In this document: positions 1-5,007 of the stretch, in pieces
Position numbering within the stretch: position 1 is the stretch's first letter
Layout of the letters: each line of letters opens with the position of its first letter
Assembly (NCBI GenBank): GCA_002329545.1
Contig: DCTJ01000068.1
Coordinates: 826-6,460 of the forward strand
DNA: 5,635 nucleotides
Origin: Candidatus Omnitrophica bacterium UBA1443
GTDB lineage: Bacteria; Omnitrophota; Omnitrophia; Omnitrophales; Aquincolibacteriaceae
Direction of reading: 5' to 3'
Program-made: the position numbers and the translations under genes
Notes under the pieces: model-generated
Databases searched by the model: none
Seen by the model: the letters and a program-made list of their open reading frames with translations, nothing else
What the model was told of the DNA's origin: nothing

Positions 1-2
1 AT

Positions 3-110
3 CAGGGTTCATCCGGCCGAAACTTTATCATCGGGGGAAAGGAGTTTCAAGAACGGAAAACGGGGGAGATCTTTCTGCCGGCGGCGGGAATGGTCATTCA
101 GGACCATTGA
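3..110 (+). CDS. C-terminal end of an unidentified protein (5' part outside window)
   Basis: The third plus-strand frame is open from the window edge to a TGA at 108-110 and gives 35 residues ending in ...FLPAAGMVIQDH. Alternating hydrophobic residues and the Leu-Pro-Ala-Ala-Gly turn look like the last strands of a beta-sandwich, as found at the C-terminus of many glycoside hydrolases. That comparison is only an impression, and I do not recognise the family. The other two plus frames over the same bases read as low-complexity Arg/Gly/Ser-rich sequence, which makes this frame the best candidate. Its end overlaps by 13 bases the end of the minus-strand acyltransferase remnant, so the two are convergent. 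It may also be a chance open frame, because so little of it is visible. Confidence 0.4.
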   Translation, partial: QGSSGRNFIIGGKEFQERKTGEIFLPAAGMVIQDH

Positions 111-271
111 TGGATGATTTTTTTGCCCAGTTTTTGAAAGGGGACTTCAATGATCCGGTAAGTCAATGTGGCCATGAGCCACGTGATGGCCAAAGTAACA
201 AGATGAGTAGGGGAAGCAAAAGTCGGGAATAAGGGACCATCAGCGCGAGGCTTAAGCGAACATGGAGGATT
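98..271 (-). pseudogene. C-terminal remnant of an acyltransferase family 3 (OafA/YrhL-like) membrane protein
   Basis: Read on the minus strand, this frame ends with a hydrophobic helix (THLVTLAITWLMATLTYRII) followed by EVPFQKLGKKIIHQWS and a TGA whose complement is at 98-100. The pattern 'hydrophobic helix, Ser/Thr-Tyr-Arg-hydrophobic-Ile-Glu-x-Pro-Phe-x-x-Leu-Gly' is the typical last transmembrane segment and tail of acyltransferase-3 proteins, which O-acylate cell-surface sugars. A complete member has about 350 or more residues and around ten transmembrane helices. Here the frame is closed by an in-frame TGA (complement at 272-274) after only 57 codons and has no plausible start. No other acyltransferase sequence is visible before the next gene begins at 462. 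It is therefore a truncated, dead gene end. The junction with unrelated DNA probably lies around 225-271, where the residues no longer look membrane-like. Confidence 0.6.
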
Positions 272-301
272 TCAGGTCTGCCTGCTACTAATTCTTCGCG
301 C

Positions 302-333
302 GGCGGGGCCCCGCCAATCCCGGATTGGGCGGG
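302..333. repeat. G+C-rich palindrome with an overlapping hairpin
   Basis: Bases 302-315 (GGCGGGGCCCCGCC) are a perfect 14-base palindrome. Its right half overlaps a second inverted repeat: CCCGCC-AATC at about 310-319 pairs with GATT-GGGCGGG at 323-333 around a 3-base loop, with one bulged base. The two folds share bases and exclude each other. No T-run follows on either strand, so it is not a classical intrinsic terminator. It sits in the non-coding stretch between the acyltransferase scrap and the operon, which fits an interspersed repeat, a remnant of a mobile element, or a site bound by a protein. None of these can be decided from one copy. Confidence 0.55.
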
Positions 334-450
334 ACGATTTCTAACTTAATAATTTTAGAAGTTGTGCCGAAGTATATACGGATGCGTTTAGGACATCTCG
401 TATTTTTTATTTCCGGGTCTTGGAAAACAGGTCCGGGAATGGATTCTCAA

Positions 451-456
451 AGGAGG
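451..456 (+). promoter_or_regulatory. Strong Shine-Dalgarno site fixing the ATPase start
   Basis: AGGAGG lies five bases before the ATG at 462-464. This is the best ribosome binding site in the window. It argues for that ATG over an in-frame TTG at 420 that has no such site. Confidence 0.85.
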
Positions 457-461
457 ATGTG

Positions 462-1337
462 ATGAGTTATTACCGGATATTAGGCTTCGAAAAAGAGCCT
501 TTTTCGACCAGTCCGGATCCCGAATTTCTGTATCTTTCGCAGGGACACCAGTCGACGATGACGAATGTTTTAATTGAGCTTCGCCTGCGGCGGGGATTGT
601 CCGTCGTGCTGGGCGATGTCGGGACGGGGAAGACCACGCTTTCGAGAAAATTGATACAGGCGCTTCGCGAGAGAGGGGATTTTATCGTTCATTATGTCTT
701 GGATCCTTGTTTCGCGAATGAACACGAATTTCTTCTTTCGATCGCCCGGAATTTTTCGATTCAACTGGACCCGGGGAGCGCGCATTGGCAGGATTTAAAC
801 CACGCGAGCGTCCTGGAACTGAAAGAGGCGGTTGAAAAGTTCCTGTACGAGAAAACGGTGATTGGCAACGCGACGGTCGTTCTGATCATTGACGAGGCGC
901 AAAAACTAAACGAAGCGTCCATGGAAATGTTGCGCGTGATTTTGAATTATGAAACCAATGACACCAAGCTTCTGCAACTGGTCCTTTTTGGACAACTTGA
1001 ACTTCACTCCAAGATTACGAAAATACCCAATTTTCTTGATCGTATCAGTTTTAAATACGCGCTGAATCCGTTGAGCCTGAGTGAATCGCGCGAGATGATC
1101 CTGTTTCGTATCAAACAGGCAAACTATTGCTCCGATTCGCTTCTGTTTCAGGATGACGCTATTGAAATGATCCACAGGATATCACAGGGGTATCCCCGGA
1201 AGATGACGATGCTTTGTCACCGAGCGCTCAAGCAACTGGTGATGAAACGTAAATGGGTGGTGGACGAGGAGATTATCGAGGAGATTGTTTCCGAGGATAT
1301 GCGTGCGGGATGGCTGAGTCCAACAATCCATCACTAA
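462..1337 (+). CDS. ExeA/GspA-like AAA ATPase, short cytosolic form
   Basis: This 291-residue protein is an AAA-type ATPase of the ExeA/GspA family, which in Aeromonas helps the secretin cross and assemble in the envelope. The N-terminus (YYRILGFEKEPFSTSPDP, then FLYLS at 22-26) matches the family's opening signature. The Walker A motif GDVGTGKT is at 51-58, Walker B LIIDEAQ at 141-147, and a sensor-1-like LVLFGQ at 173-178. Arg194 in LDRI is a candidate arginine finger. SQGYPRKM at 241-248, with Arg246, is the sensor-2 region. The protein ends soon after the ATPase lid, with no transmembrane helix and no peptidoglycan-binding domain, whereas full ExeA is roughly twice as long. The start at 462 is chosen for its AGGAGG site and family fit. 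It overlaps the next gene by 28 bases, so the two are probably translationally coupled. It is soluble and cytosolic by inference. A TnsC/MshM-type relative is the main alternative, but the secretin neighbour favours the secretion role. Confidence 0.88.
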   Translation: MSYYRILGFEKEPFSTSPDPEFLYLSQGHQSTMTNVLIELRLRRGLSVVLGDVGTGKTTLSRKLIQALRERGDFIVHYVLDPCFANEHEFLLSIARNFSIQLDPGSAHWQDLNHASVLELKEAVEKFLYEKTVIGNATVVLIIDEAQKLNEASMEMLRVILNYETNDTKLLQLVLFGQLELHSKITKIPNFLDRISFKYALNPLSLSESREMILFRIKQANYCSDSLLFQDDAIEMIHRISQGYPRKMTMLCHRALKQLVMKRKWVVDEEIIEEIVSEDMRAGWLSPTIHH

Positions 1338-1999
1338 CGCCGGAGAAGCGTCTTCTCGACCTGATCGAAGAGCCCGATTCTTTGAAGAAGGAAACGACGG
1401 TTCGAAAGGAAACGCAAAGGCCCAAGACTTTCTGGACAGACCTGGGATTGCAGAAAAAATGGACGGACCTAAAAGGACGTAGCGAAGTTTTTTTTGCTTC
1501 GCAAAAAAAAACGTTTGGCATCAAGACAATTAATCAGGTTCTGTTGGTCGTGGTCAGTGTGATTGTGATTGTCTTGATGGTAAGTGTGGTGGTGGATTGG
1601 GCGGGGATGGGAAAGGATTTTACAAAATCCATCCAGATCCCGGACAGTAAAATGCTTGAAGTTGAGATTCCTCAGGAAGGTATTCCGGAGGATTTGGCGG
1701 CCGAGCAGTGGGATTTGGGCAAGATGTTTATGCCTTACGCGAAGCGTCGGGAAGAGGCCGATAAGCTTCAGCAAGAACAGTCGACACGGCTTGCTGAATT
1801 GATAAAAAAATTAAAGCTGACGGGTATTTCCTTTGATCCGGCCGACGCAGCGATGGCGTCCTGCATGATTGAGGACATGGAGAAGGGAATCACGACGTTT
1901 TTGCGGGAAGGGGATCCCGTGGGAGGGTTGACGGTCGTAAAAATTCATGAGGATCATGTCGTTCTTGGGCAAAAAAATGAAACTATCGAGATGCGTTAA
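1310..1999 (+). CDS. Single-pass inner-membrane protein with GspB/GspC/PilP-like periplasmic domain
   Basis: This 229-residue protein has three parts. Residues 1-73 are a charged, Lys/Glu-rich cytosolic segment. A strongly hydrophobic helix runs from about 75 to 97 (Val/Ile/Leu-rich, preceded by Lys72). Residues 98-229 form a periplasmic part, with a short charged helix at about 145-170 leading into a C-terminal domain at about 168-229. That domain reads KLTGISFDPAD, then FLREGDPVGGLTVVKI and HEDHVVLGQ. The pattern 'L-x-G-I ... G-D-x-V-x-G-L-x-V-x-x-I-x-x-D-x-V-x-L' is shared by the periplasmic domains of GspB, GspC and PilP, which contact the secretin N-domains. Position after an ExeA-like ATPase favours GspB, but sequence alone does not separate the three. 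The ATG at 1310 lies inside the end of the ATPase gene and has only a distant GAGGA (1293-1297). A longer in-frame start at 1253 would add a Gly/Arg-rich stretch that is just the ATPase gene read out of frame. Confidence 0.72.
   Translation: MAESNNPSLTPEKRLLDLIEEPDSLKKETTVRKETQRPKTFWTDLGLQKKWTDLKGRSEVFFASQKKTFGIKTINQVLLVVVSVIVIVLMVSVVVDWAGMGKDFTKSIQIPDSKMLEVEIPQEGIPEDLAAEQWDLGKMFMPYAKRREEADKLQQEQSTRLAELIKKLKLTGISFDPADAAMASCMIEDMEKGITTFLREGDPVGGLTVVKIHEDHVVLGQKNETIEMR
1488..1511. repeat. T8/A9 inverted repeat inside the GspB/GspC-like gene
   Basis: A run of eight T (1488-1495) and a run of nine A (1503-1511) flank GCTTCGC. TTTTTTTTGC (1488-1497) pairs perfectly with GCAAAAAAAA (1501-1510) around the loop TTC. 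A competing fold pairs GCGAAG (1482-1487) with CTTCGC (1497-1502) around the T-run. The reading frame passes through it as Val-Phe-Phe-Ala-Ser-Gln-Lys-Lys-Thr (residues 60-68), just before the membrane helix. Confidence 0.6.
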
Positions 2000-3710
2000 A
2001 AAAAACCAAATGCGCCGTTACCAAAACGCGTGTTTTGCCGTTCTGTGGTGTTTGACGATTTGCGCGCTTCCCGGAGCGCTGGCGGATACGGTGCCGCTTT
2101 CCTTGCCGGAGAGTTCCGGCTCGGGAATGGAGAAATCCGTCTTTCTCGATCTTCGTGACATCAACGTCATTGACGTTTTTAAATTTCTCGCGATTCAGGG
2201 AAATTTTAATATCGTCACGAGCAAAAACGTCCAGGGGCGATCGACGTTGCTTTTGCGCAATGTAAAAATCAAGGATGCTCTTGATATTCTCGCGCTATCC
2301 AACCAGCTGGCCTATGAGACACGGAACGACATTACCTACATCATGACGGAGGATGAGTACGCCGCTTTGCATGGCAAGAATTTCAACGACAAGAAAAAAA
2401 TTATGATTCGAACTCTTAAAAACGCGAAGCCCAGCTACGCGTTGGCCGCCCTGCAAGGCGTCCAGAGCGCCATCGGAAAGGTGATTATCGACGAGGACAC
2501 GGGGTCGGTGGTGATGATCGATATTCCCGAAAAGCTGATACAAATGAACAGTATTCTTGACCAGGTTGAAAAAAATCTTGAGACCAAGGTGATCAAGCTT
2601 CAGTTCGCGAAGGCGGATGACGTCGCGTCGTTGCTCCGTCCCCAGCTTGAGGGCAAGGGAGTGGGAACGGTGATCGCGGATTTGCGCTCCAACCAGATTA
2701 TGCTTTCCGCTTACCCCGACCGGCTTGATGAGGCTTCACGTCTCGTGCAGGCCCTCGACAAACAAACGAGGGCGGTATTGATTGAGACCCGGATCCTTCA
2801 GTTAACCCTGAATCCCAAATTTCAGTTCGGTGTCGAGTGGGAGAAAAAGTTTCCGGTGAGTAATTTCCGAAACCTCGATTTCAAAAGTGATTTTTCATTT
2901 CCCGAGGTGACCTCGGTCCCGGATTTTGGAAGCATGAGAATCGGCGAAGTGGACCGCGACAGCTTTATGTTGTCGATTACGGCCATGAAGGAAATCGAAA
3001 GCACTCGGGTGCTGGCTCAACCCAAACTGATGATTCTGGACCGTGAAGAGGCGAAACTTAATATCGGGGACCGCATTCCTTACGTGGTTTCGACGACGAC
3101 GGCGACTTCGGGCACCAATACCGGGATTAGCCAGGATGTCCGGTTTATCGATGTGGGGCTGATGCTCGCGGTGACGCCGATTATCAATGATGACGGTTTT
3201 GTTACCATGAAAATCCGCCCGGAGATTTCGAGCAAAACAGGCGACATCAAGTCGTTTGTGGGGAGCGTGAATGGCGCGGATGGGAAGCCCCTGGAAGTTT
3301 ACAACCTTATCCCCATTGTCAATAGCACGGTGGTGGAATCGACCGTTATTGTCCGCGATGGAATTTCGGTGATTCTCGGCGGCCTCATCCGGGATGAAAT
3401 GTCGGAAAGCAACCGGGGAGTACCGTACTTGATGGACATCCCGCTTCTGGGAAATTTGTTCAAGAGTCGTGGCGAGGAAATCAAGAAAACCGAAATCGTT
3501 ATTATTATCACGCCGCACATTGTCACCGGTCATAAGGAAATCTTGAATCGTCCGATCCCGATCATCAAATCGACTGAAGGTCAAACGCTGGAGATCCCCG
3601 GGACCGATAACCCCGCGCGCCTGATGACGGGCGAGGTGTTGGGTGAAGCGCGCGAGTCCTCGGAGAGTTTGGATGTGTCTCGTGGGGATTCAATGGAGCT
3701 CATGCGTTGA
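1977..3710 (+). CDS. Outer-membrane secretin (GspD/PilQ superfamily)
   Basis: This 577-residue protein forms the multimeric outer-membrane gate of type II secretion or type IV pilus systems. From this start, residues 1-36 make a signal peptide ending ALA before Asp37. Residues about 54-126 are the STN/N0 domain (FLDLRDINVIDVFKFLA, then ALDILALSNQLAY). Two further N1-like modules follow at about 142-200 and 203-262. The secretin core begins near 266 (VLIETRILQL), with STRVLAQPKL at 342-351, GDRIPYV at 364-370 and the transmembrane-strand region VVESTVIVRDGISVILGGL at about 452-470. The signature VPYLMDIPLLGNLF at 482-495 matches VPxLxxIPxLGxLF. Residues 521-577 form an acidic Ser/Glu-rich tail of unknown role, perhaps in place of a pilotin-binding domain. 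The start is uncertain: ATGs at 1947, 1956, 1977 and 2010 are in frame and none has a good ribosome binding site. 1977 and 2010 both give sound signal peptides. The gene overlaps the preceding one by 23 bases. Confidence 0.93.
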   Translation: MKLSRCVKKNQMRRYQNACFAVLWCLTICALPGALADTVPLSLPESSGSGMEKSVFLDLRDINVIDVFKFLAIQGNFNIVTSKNVQGRSTLLLRNVKIKDALDILALSNQLAYETRNDITYIMTEDEYAALHGKNFNDKKKIMIRTLKNAKPSYALAALQGVQSAIGKVIIDEDTGSVVMIDIPEKLIQMNSILDQVEKNLETKVIKLQFAKADDVASLLRPQLEGKGVGTVIADLRSNQIMLSAYPDRLDEASRLVQALDKQTRAVLIETRILQLTLNPKFQFGVEWEKKFPVSNFRNLDFKSDFSFPEVTSVPDFGSMRIGEVDRDSFMLSITAMKEIESTRVLAQPKLMILDREEAKLNIGDRIPYVVSTTTATSGTNTGISQDVRFIDVGLMLAVTPIINDDGFVTMKIRPEISSKTGDIKSFVGSVNGADGKPLEVYNLIPIVNSTVVESTVIVRDGISVILGGLIRDEMSESNRGVPYLMDIPLLGNLFKSRGEEIKKTEIVIIITPHIVTGHKEILNRPIPIIKSTEGQTLEIPGTDNPARLMTGEVLGEARESSESLDVSRGDSMELMR

Positions 3711-3743
3711 AGCTTGGCGGGTCGATGTTTTTCGTAAGAGGAT

Positions 3744-3760
3744 TTTGCGGGCGCAAAGGA
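3744..3760 (+). promoter_or_regulatory. Ribosome binding site partly inside a small hairpin
   Basis: AAAGGA at 3755-3760 stands seven bases before the ATG at 3768 and supports that start. Its first three A bases belong to the right arm of a small inverted repeat (TTTGC 3744-3748 / GCAAA 3753-3757, loop GGGC). The fold could lower translation of the downstream gene relative to the secretin, but the GGA core stays unpaired, so any effect should be mild. Confidence 0.5.
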
Positions 3761-3767
3761 TAACGTT

Positions 3768-4715
3768 ATGAAACAAAAAATCGTGGCTTCCAGAGTTTTT
3801 TGGGGAATGGTTTGCGGCGCTTTGCTTCTGCTTTTCTCCTCATCCTGTGGCGTGGCCGCGGACGATGTGACGCAAAATGAGCTGGGTTTTTCGACAGGGG
3901 ATTCCCCTGTGTTGGCGGAAGGACAGGATGTCGATAAGCTTTTGTACACGCTCAATGAGACGTTGCAGGAAAACCGGAAAATTCGACAGAGTATGAGGGA
4001 TCTTCAAACGGCTTTTGAAAAAGTGACGCTTGAAAAAAGCGATGTGATGGGACAGATGCGAAAGGTCGAGCAGCTCGCGATTCAAAAAAGCAATGAGACG
4101 AGCAGGAGGATTAAAGAACTCACCGATCAATTAGGCGCGACCAAAAAAGATTTAGAAACGATGCAGGCGGATTACCGGAATTTACTGGATGAAAAGAACA
4201 ATCTGGAAAAAGATCTCGACGGGTTGCGTAGCGATAAAAAAAAGACGGAAGAATTGCTGGCGCAGTCGATTTTGACTGAGGAACGGGATCAGATCGTGGA
4301 GCGGATGAAGATCAACGAAGAGGCAGTTGAAAAAGCCCTGATGAGTGAGGCGACGGTCAACAAGGAAAACCTTGATTTGAAAGCGAAACTTATCCAGGCG
4401 CATTTTGAGTTAGGTAATCTGTTTTACGACCTGGGCCGTTACCAGGAAGCAAAGACTCAATACGAATATGTTCTTCAATGGGATCCGGACCACGCGAAAG
4501 CCCATCACAACCTGGCGGTGATCTACGATTACGCTTTTCATCAGTTGCCGGAGGCGAAAGACCACTACCAGCGATACATGAATTTGAAATCCCCGAGCGA
4601 AGAGGCTCACGAAGTCAGGATGCGTCTCTGGGACATCGCTCAACTGACCAAAGTGTTGCCCGAAGAGCCGTTAAAACAGGATTTTAAGCGGTACCGAAAA
4701 ATGCCTTCCGCCTGA
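3768..4715 (+). CDS. Exported coiled-coil and TPR protein of the secretin operon
   Basis: I do not recognise a named family for this 315-residue protein. Residues 1-31 are an export signal: Lys3, Lys5 and Arg9, then a hydrophobic core at about 11-23. SSSC at 24-27 resembles a weak lipobox lacking the usual Leu at -3, while VAA before Asp32 suits ordinary signal peptidase. Lipoprotein or soluble periplasmic protein are both open. Residues about 55-210 are rich in Glu, Lys, Gln and Leu with heptad-like spacing and almost no Pro or Gly, which indicates a long coiled coil. Two TPR units follow at about 209-242 (HFELGNLFYDLGRYQEAKTQ) and 243-276 (HHNLAVIYDYAFHQLPEAKD), then a basic tail. Coiled coil plus TPR suggests a scaffold. 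TPR lipoproteins such as PilF/PilW and pilotin-like factors assist secretin assembly, and its place 57 bases after the secretin makes a similar role plausible but unproven. Confidence 0.85.
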   Translation: MKQKIVASRVFWGMVCGALLLLFSSSCGVAADDVTQNELGFSTGDSPVLAEGQDVDKLLYTLNETLQENRKIRQSMRDLQTAFEKVTLEKSDVMGQMRKVEQLAIQKSNETSRRIKELTDQLGATKKDLETMQADYRNLLDEKNNLEKDLDGLRSDKKKTEELLAQSILTEERDQIVERMKINEEAVEKALMSEATVNKENLDLKAKLIQAHFELGNLFYDLGRYQEAKTQYEYVLQWDPDHAKAHHNLAVIYDYAFHQLPEAKDHYQRYMNLKSPSEEAHEVRMRLWDIAQLTKVLPEEPLKQDFKRYRKMPSA

Positions 4716-4984
4716 CGGAAACGGTACTTAAGCACTCCCGAATTTCCCTTTCTTGTACTGCTTCCCGAGTTGTATTTTTAAGAGATGATCTCCCCTCGAA
4801 TCACGCGCGTTTCCCACGCATGTTTTCCCATGACAAAATGTTAATTTATGCTACACTTTTGGTGATATAGCGAGTACGTGATAAGACAAAAGAGAAACCC
4901 CAGTTAATGCCCGGCTTTTATGCGGCAAGCCCAGTGGCCGCAATCTGTTACACACGTTTTATATGGAGTCTTTGAGACCAGTTG
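4716..4984. other. Intergenic region and leader between the operon and the next gene
   Basis: No gene is supported here. A short inverted repeat (TTCCG 4706-4710 / CGGAA 4716-4720) straddles the TPR gene's stop codon but is not followed by T residues, so no intrinsic terminator is evident. The left part is C/T-rich. The right part holds the promoter described separately, then about 120 bases of leader. In the leader TGCGGC (4921-4926) pairs with GCCGCA (4937-4942). Outer segments ATATA (4865-4869) with TATAT (4960-4964), and ACGTG (4876-4880) with CACGT (4953-4957), could close a longer stem. I could not match it to a known riboswitch. Confidence 0.5.
4830..4857 (+). promoter_or_regulatory. 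Probable housekeeping-type promoter with extended -10
   Basis: ATGACA (4830-4835) matches five of six bases of the -35 consensus. After a 16-base spacer, TACACT (4852-4857) matches four of six bases of the -10 box, and TG one base before it makes an extended -10. Transcription would start near 4864 and leave a leader of about 120 bases before the ATG at 4985. It would let this gene be transcribed separately from the secretin operon. Confidence 0.5.
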
Positions 4985-5007
4985 ATGCCTTGCAGTCTTT
5001 TTGAGAC
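4967..5007 (+). repeat. Two AGTCTTT(TT)GAGAC direct repeats flanking a start codon
   Basis: AGTCTTTGAGAC (4967-4978) and AGTCTTTTTGAGAC (4994-5007) begin 27 bases apart. Each is itself a small inverted repeat (GTCT / AGAC). The first lies where a ribosome binding site would be and the second is inside the first codons of the downstream gene. Confidence 0.5.

Larger units (their letters stand above)
272..461. other. Intergenic region upstream of the secretin operon
   Basis: No gene is supported here. From left to right it holds a small hairpin (CAGG 273-276 / CCTG 281-284), the G+C-rich palindrome block, and then an abrupt shift to A+T-rich DNA at about 337-362. A TATATA at 373-378 and a TATTTT at 401-406 could serve as -10 elements, but neither has a convincing -35 box at the right distance, so I do not call a promoter. 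The operon promoter is nevertheless expected in this stretch, because nothing upstream reads into the first gene in the same direction except the gene ending at 110. Confidence 0.5.

Noticed and set aside
170..191. Inverted repeat GGCCAT / ATGGCC
   Set aside because: It falls in the coding remnant of the acyltransferase helix, is only six bases per arm with a ten-base loop, and is not followed by a T-run.
420..461. Upstream TTG start extending the ExeA-like ATPase by 14 residues
   Set aside because: The extension lacks a ribosome binding site and is not like the family N-terminus. The ATG at 462 has AGGAGG at the right distance and opens the family signature.
1253..1309. Upstream ATG start for the GspB/GspC-like protein
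   Set aside because: It would add a Gly/Arg-rich segment that is only the ATPase coding sequence read in another frame, with no sign of its own function.
2895..3584. Long minus-strand open frame opposite the secretin core
   Set aside because: It is His/Arg/Asn-rich with no recognisable domain, and lies fully antisense to well-supported secretin codons.
4706..4760. Intrinsic terminator after the TPR gene
   Set aside because: The only clear stem is five base pairs, overlaps the stop codon and has no following T-run. The imperfect GTACT...CCCGA repeats further on do not form a stable hairpin.
4864..4984. Cyclic di-GMP or cobalamin riboswitch in the leader
   Set aside because: I looked for the conserved GGCAAACC-type and B12-box-type elements and did not find them.
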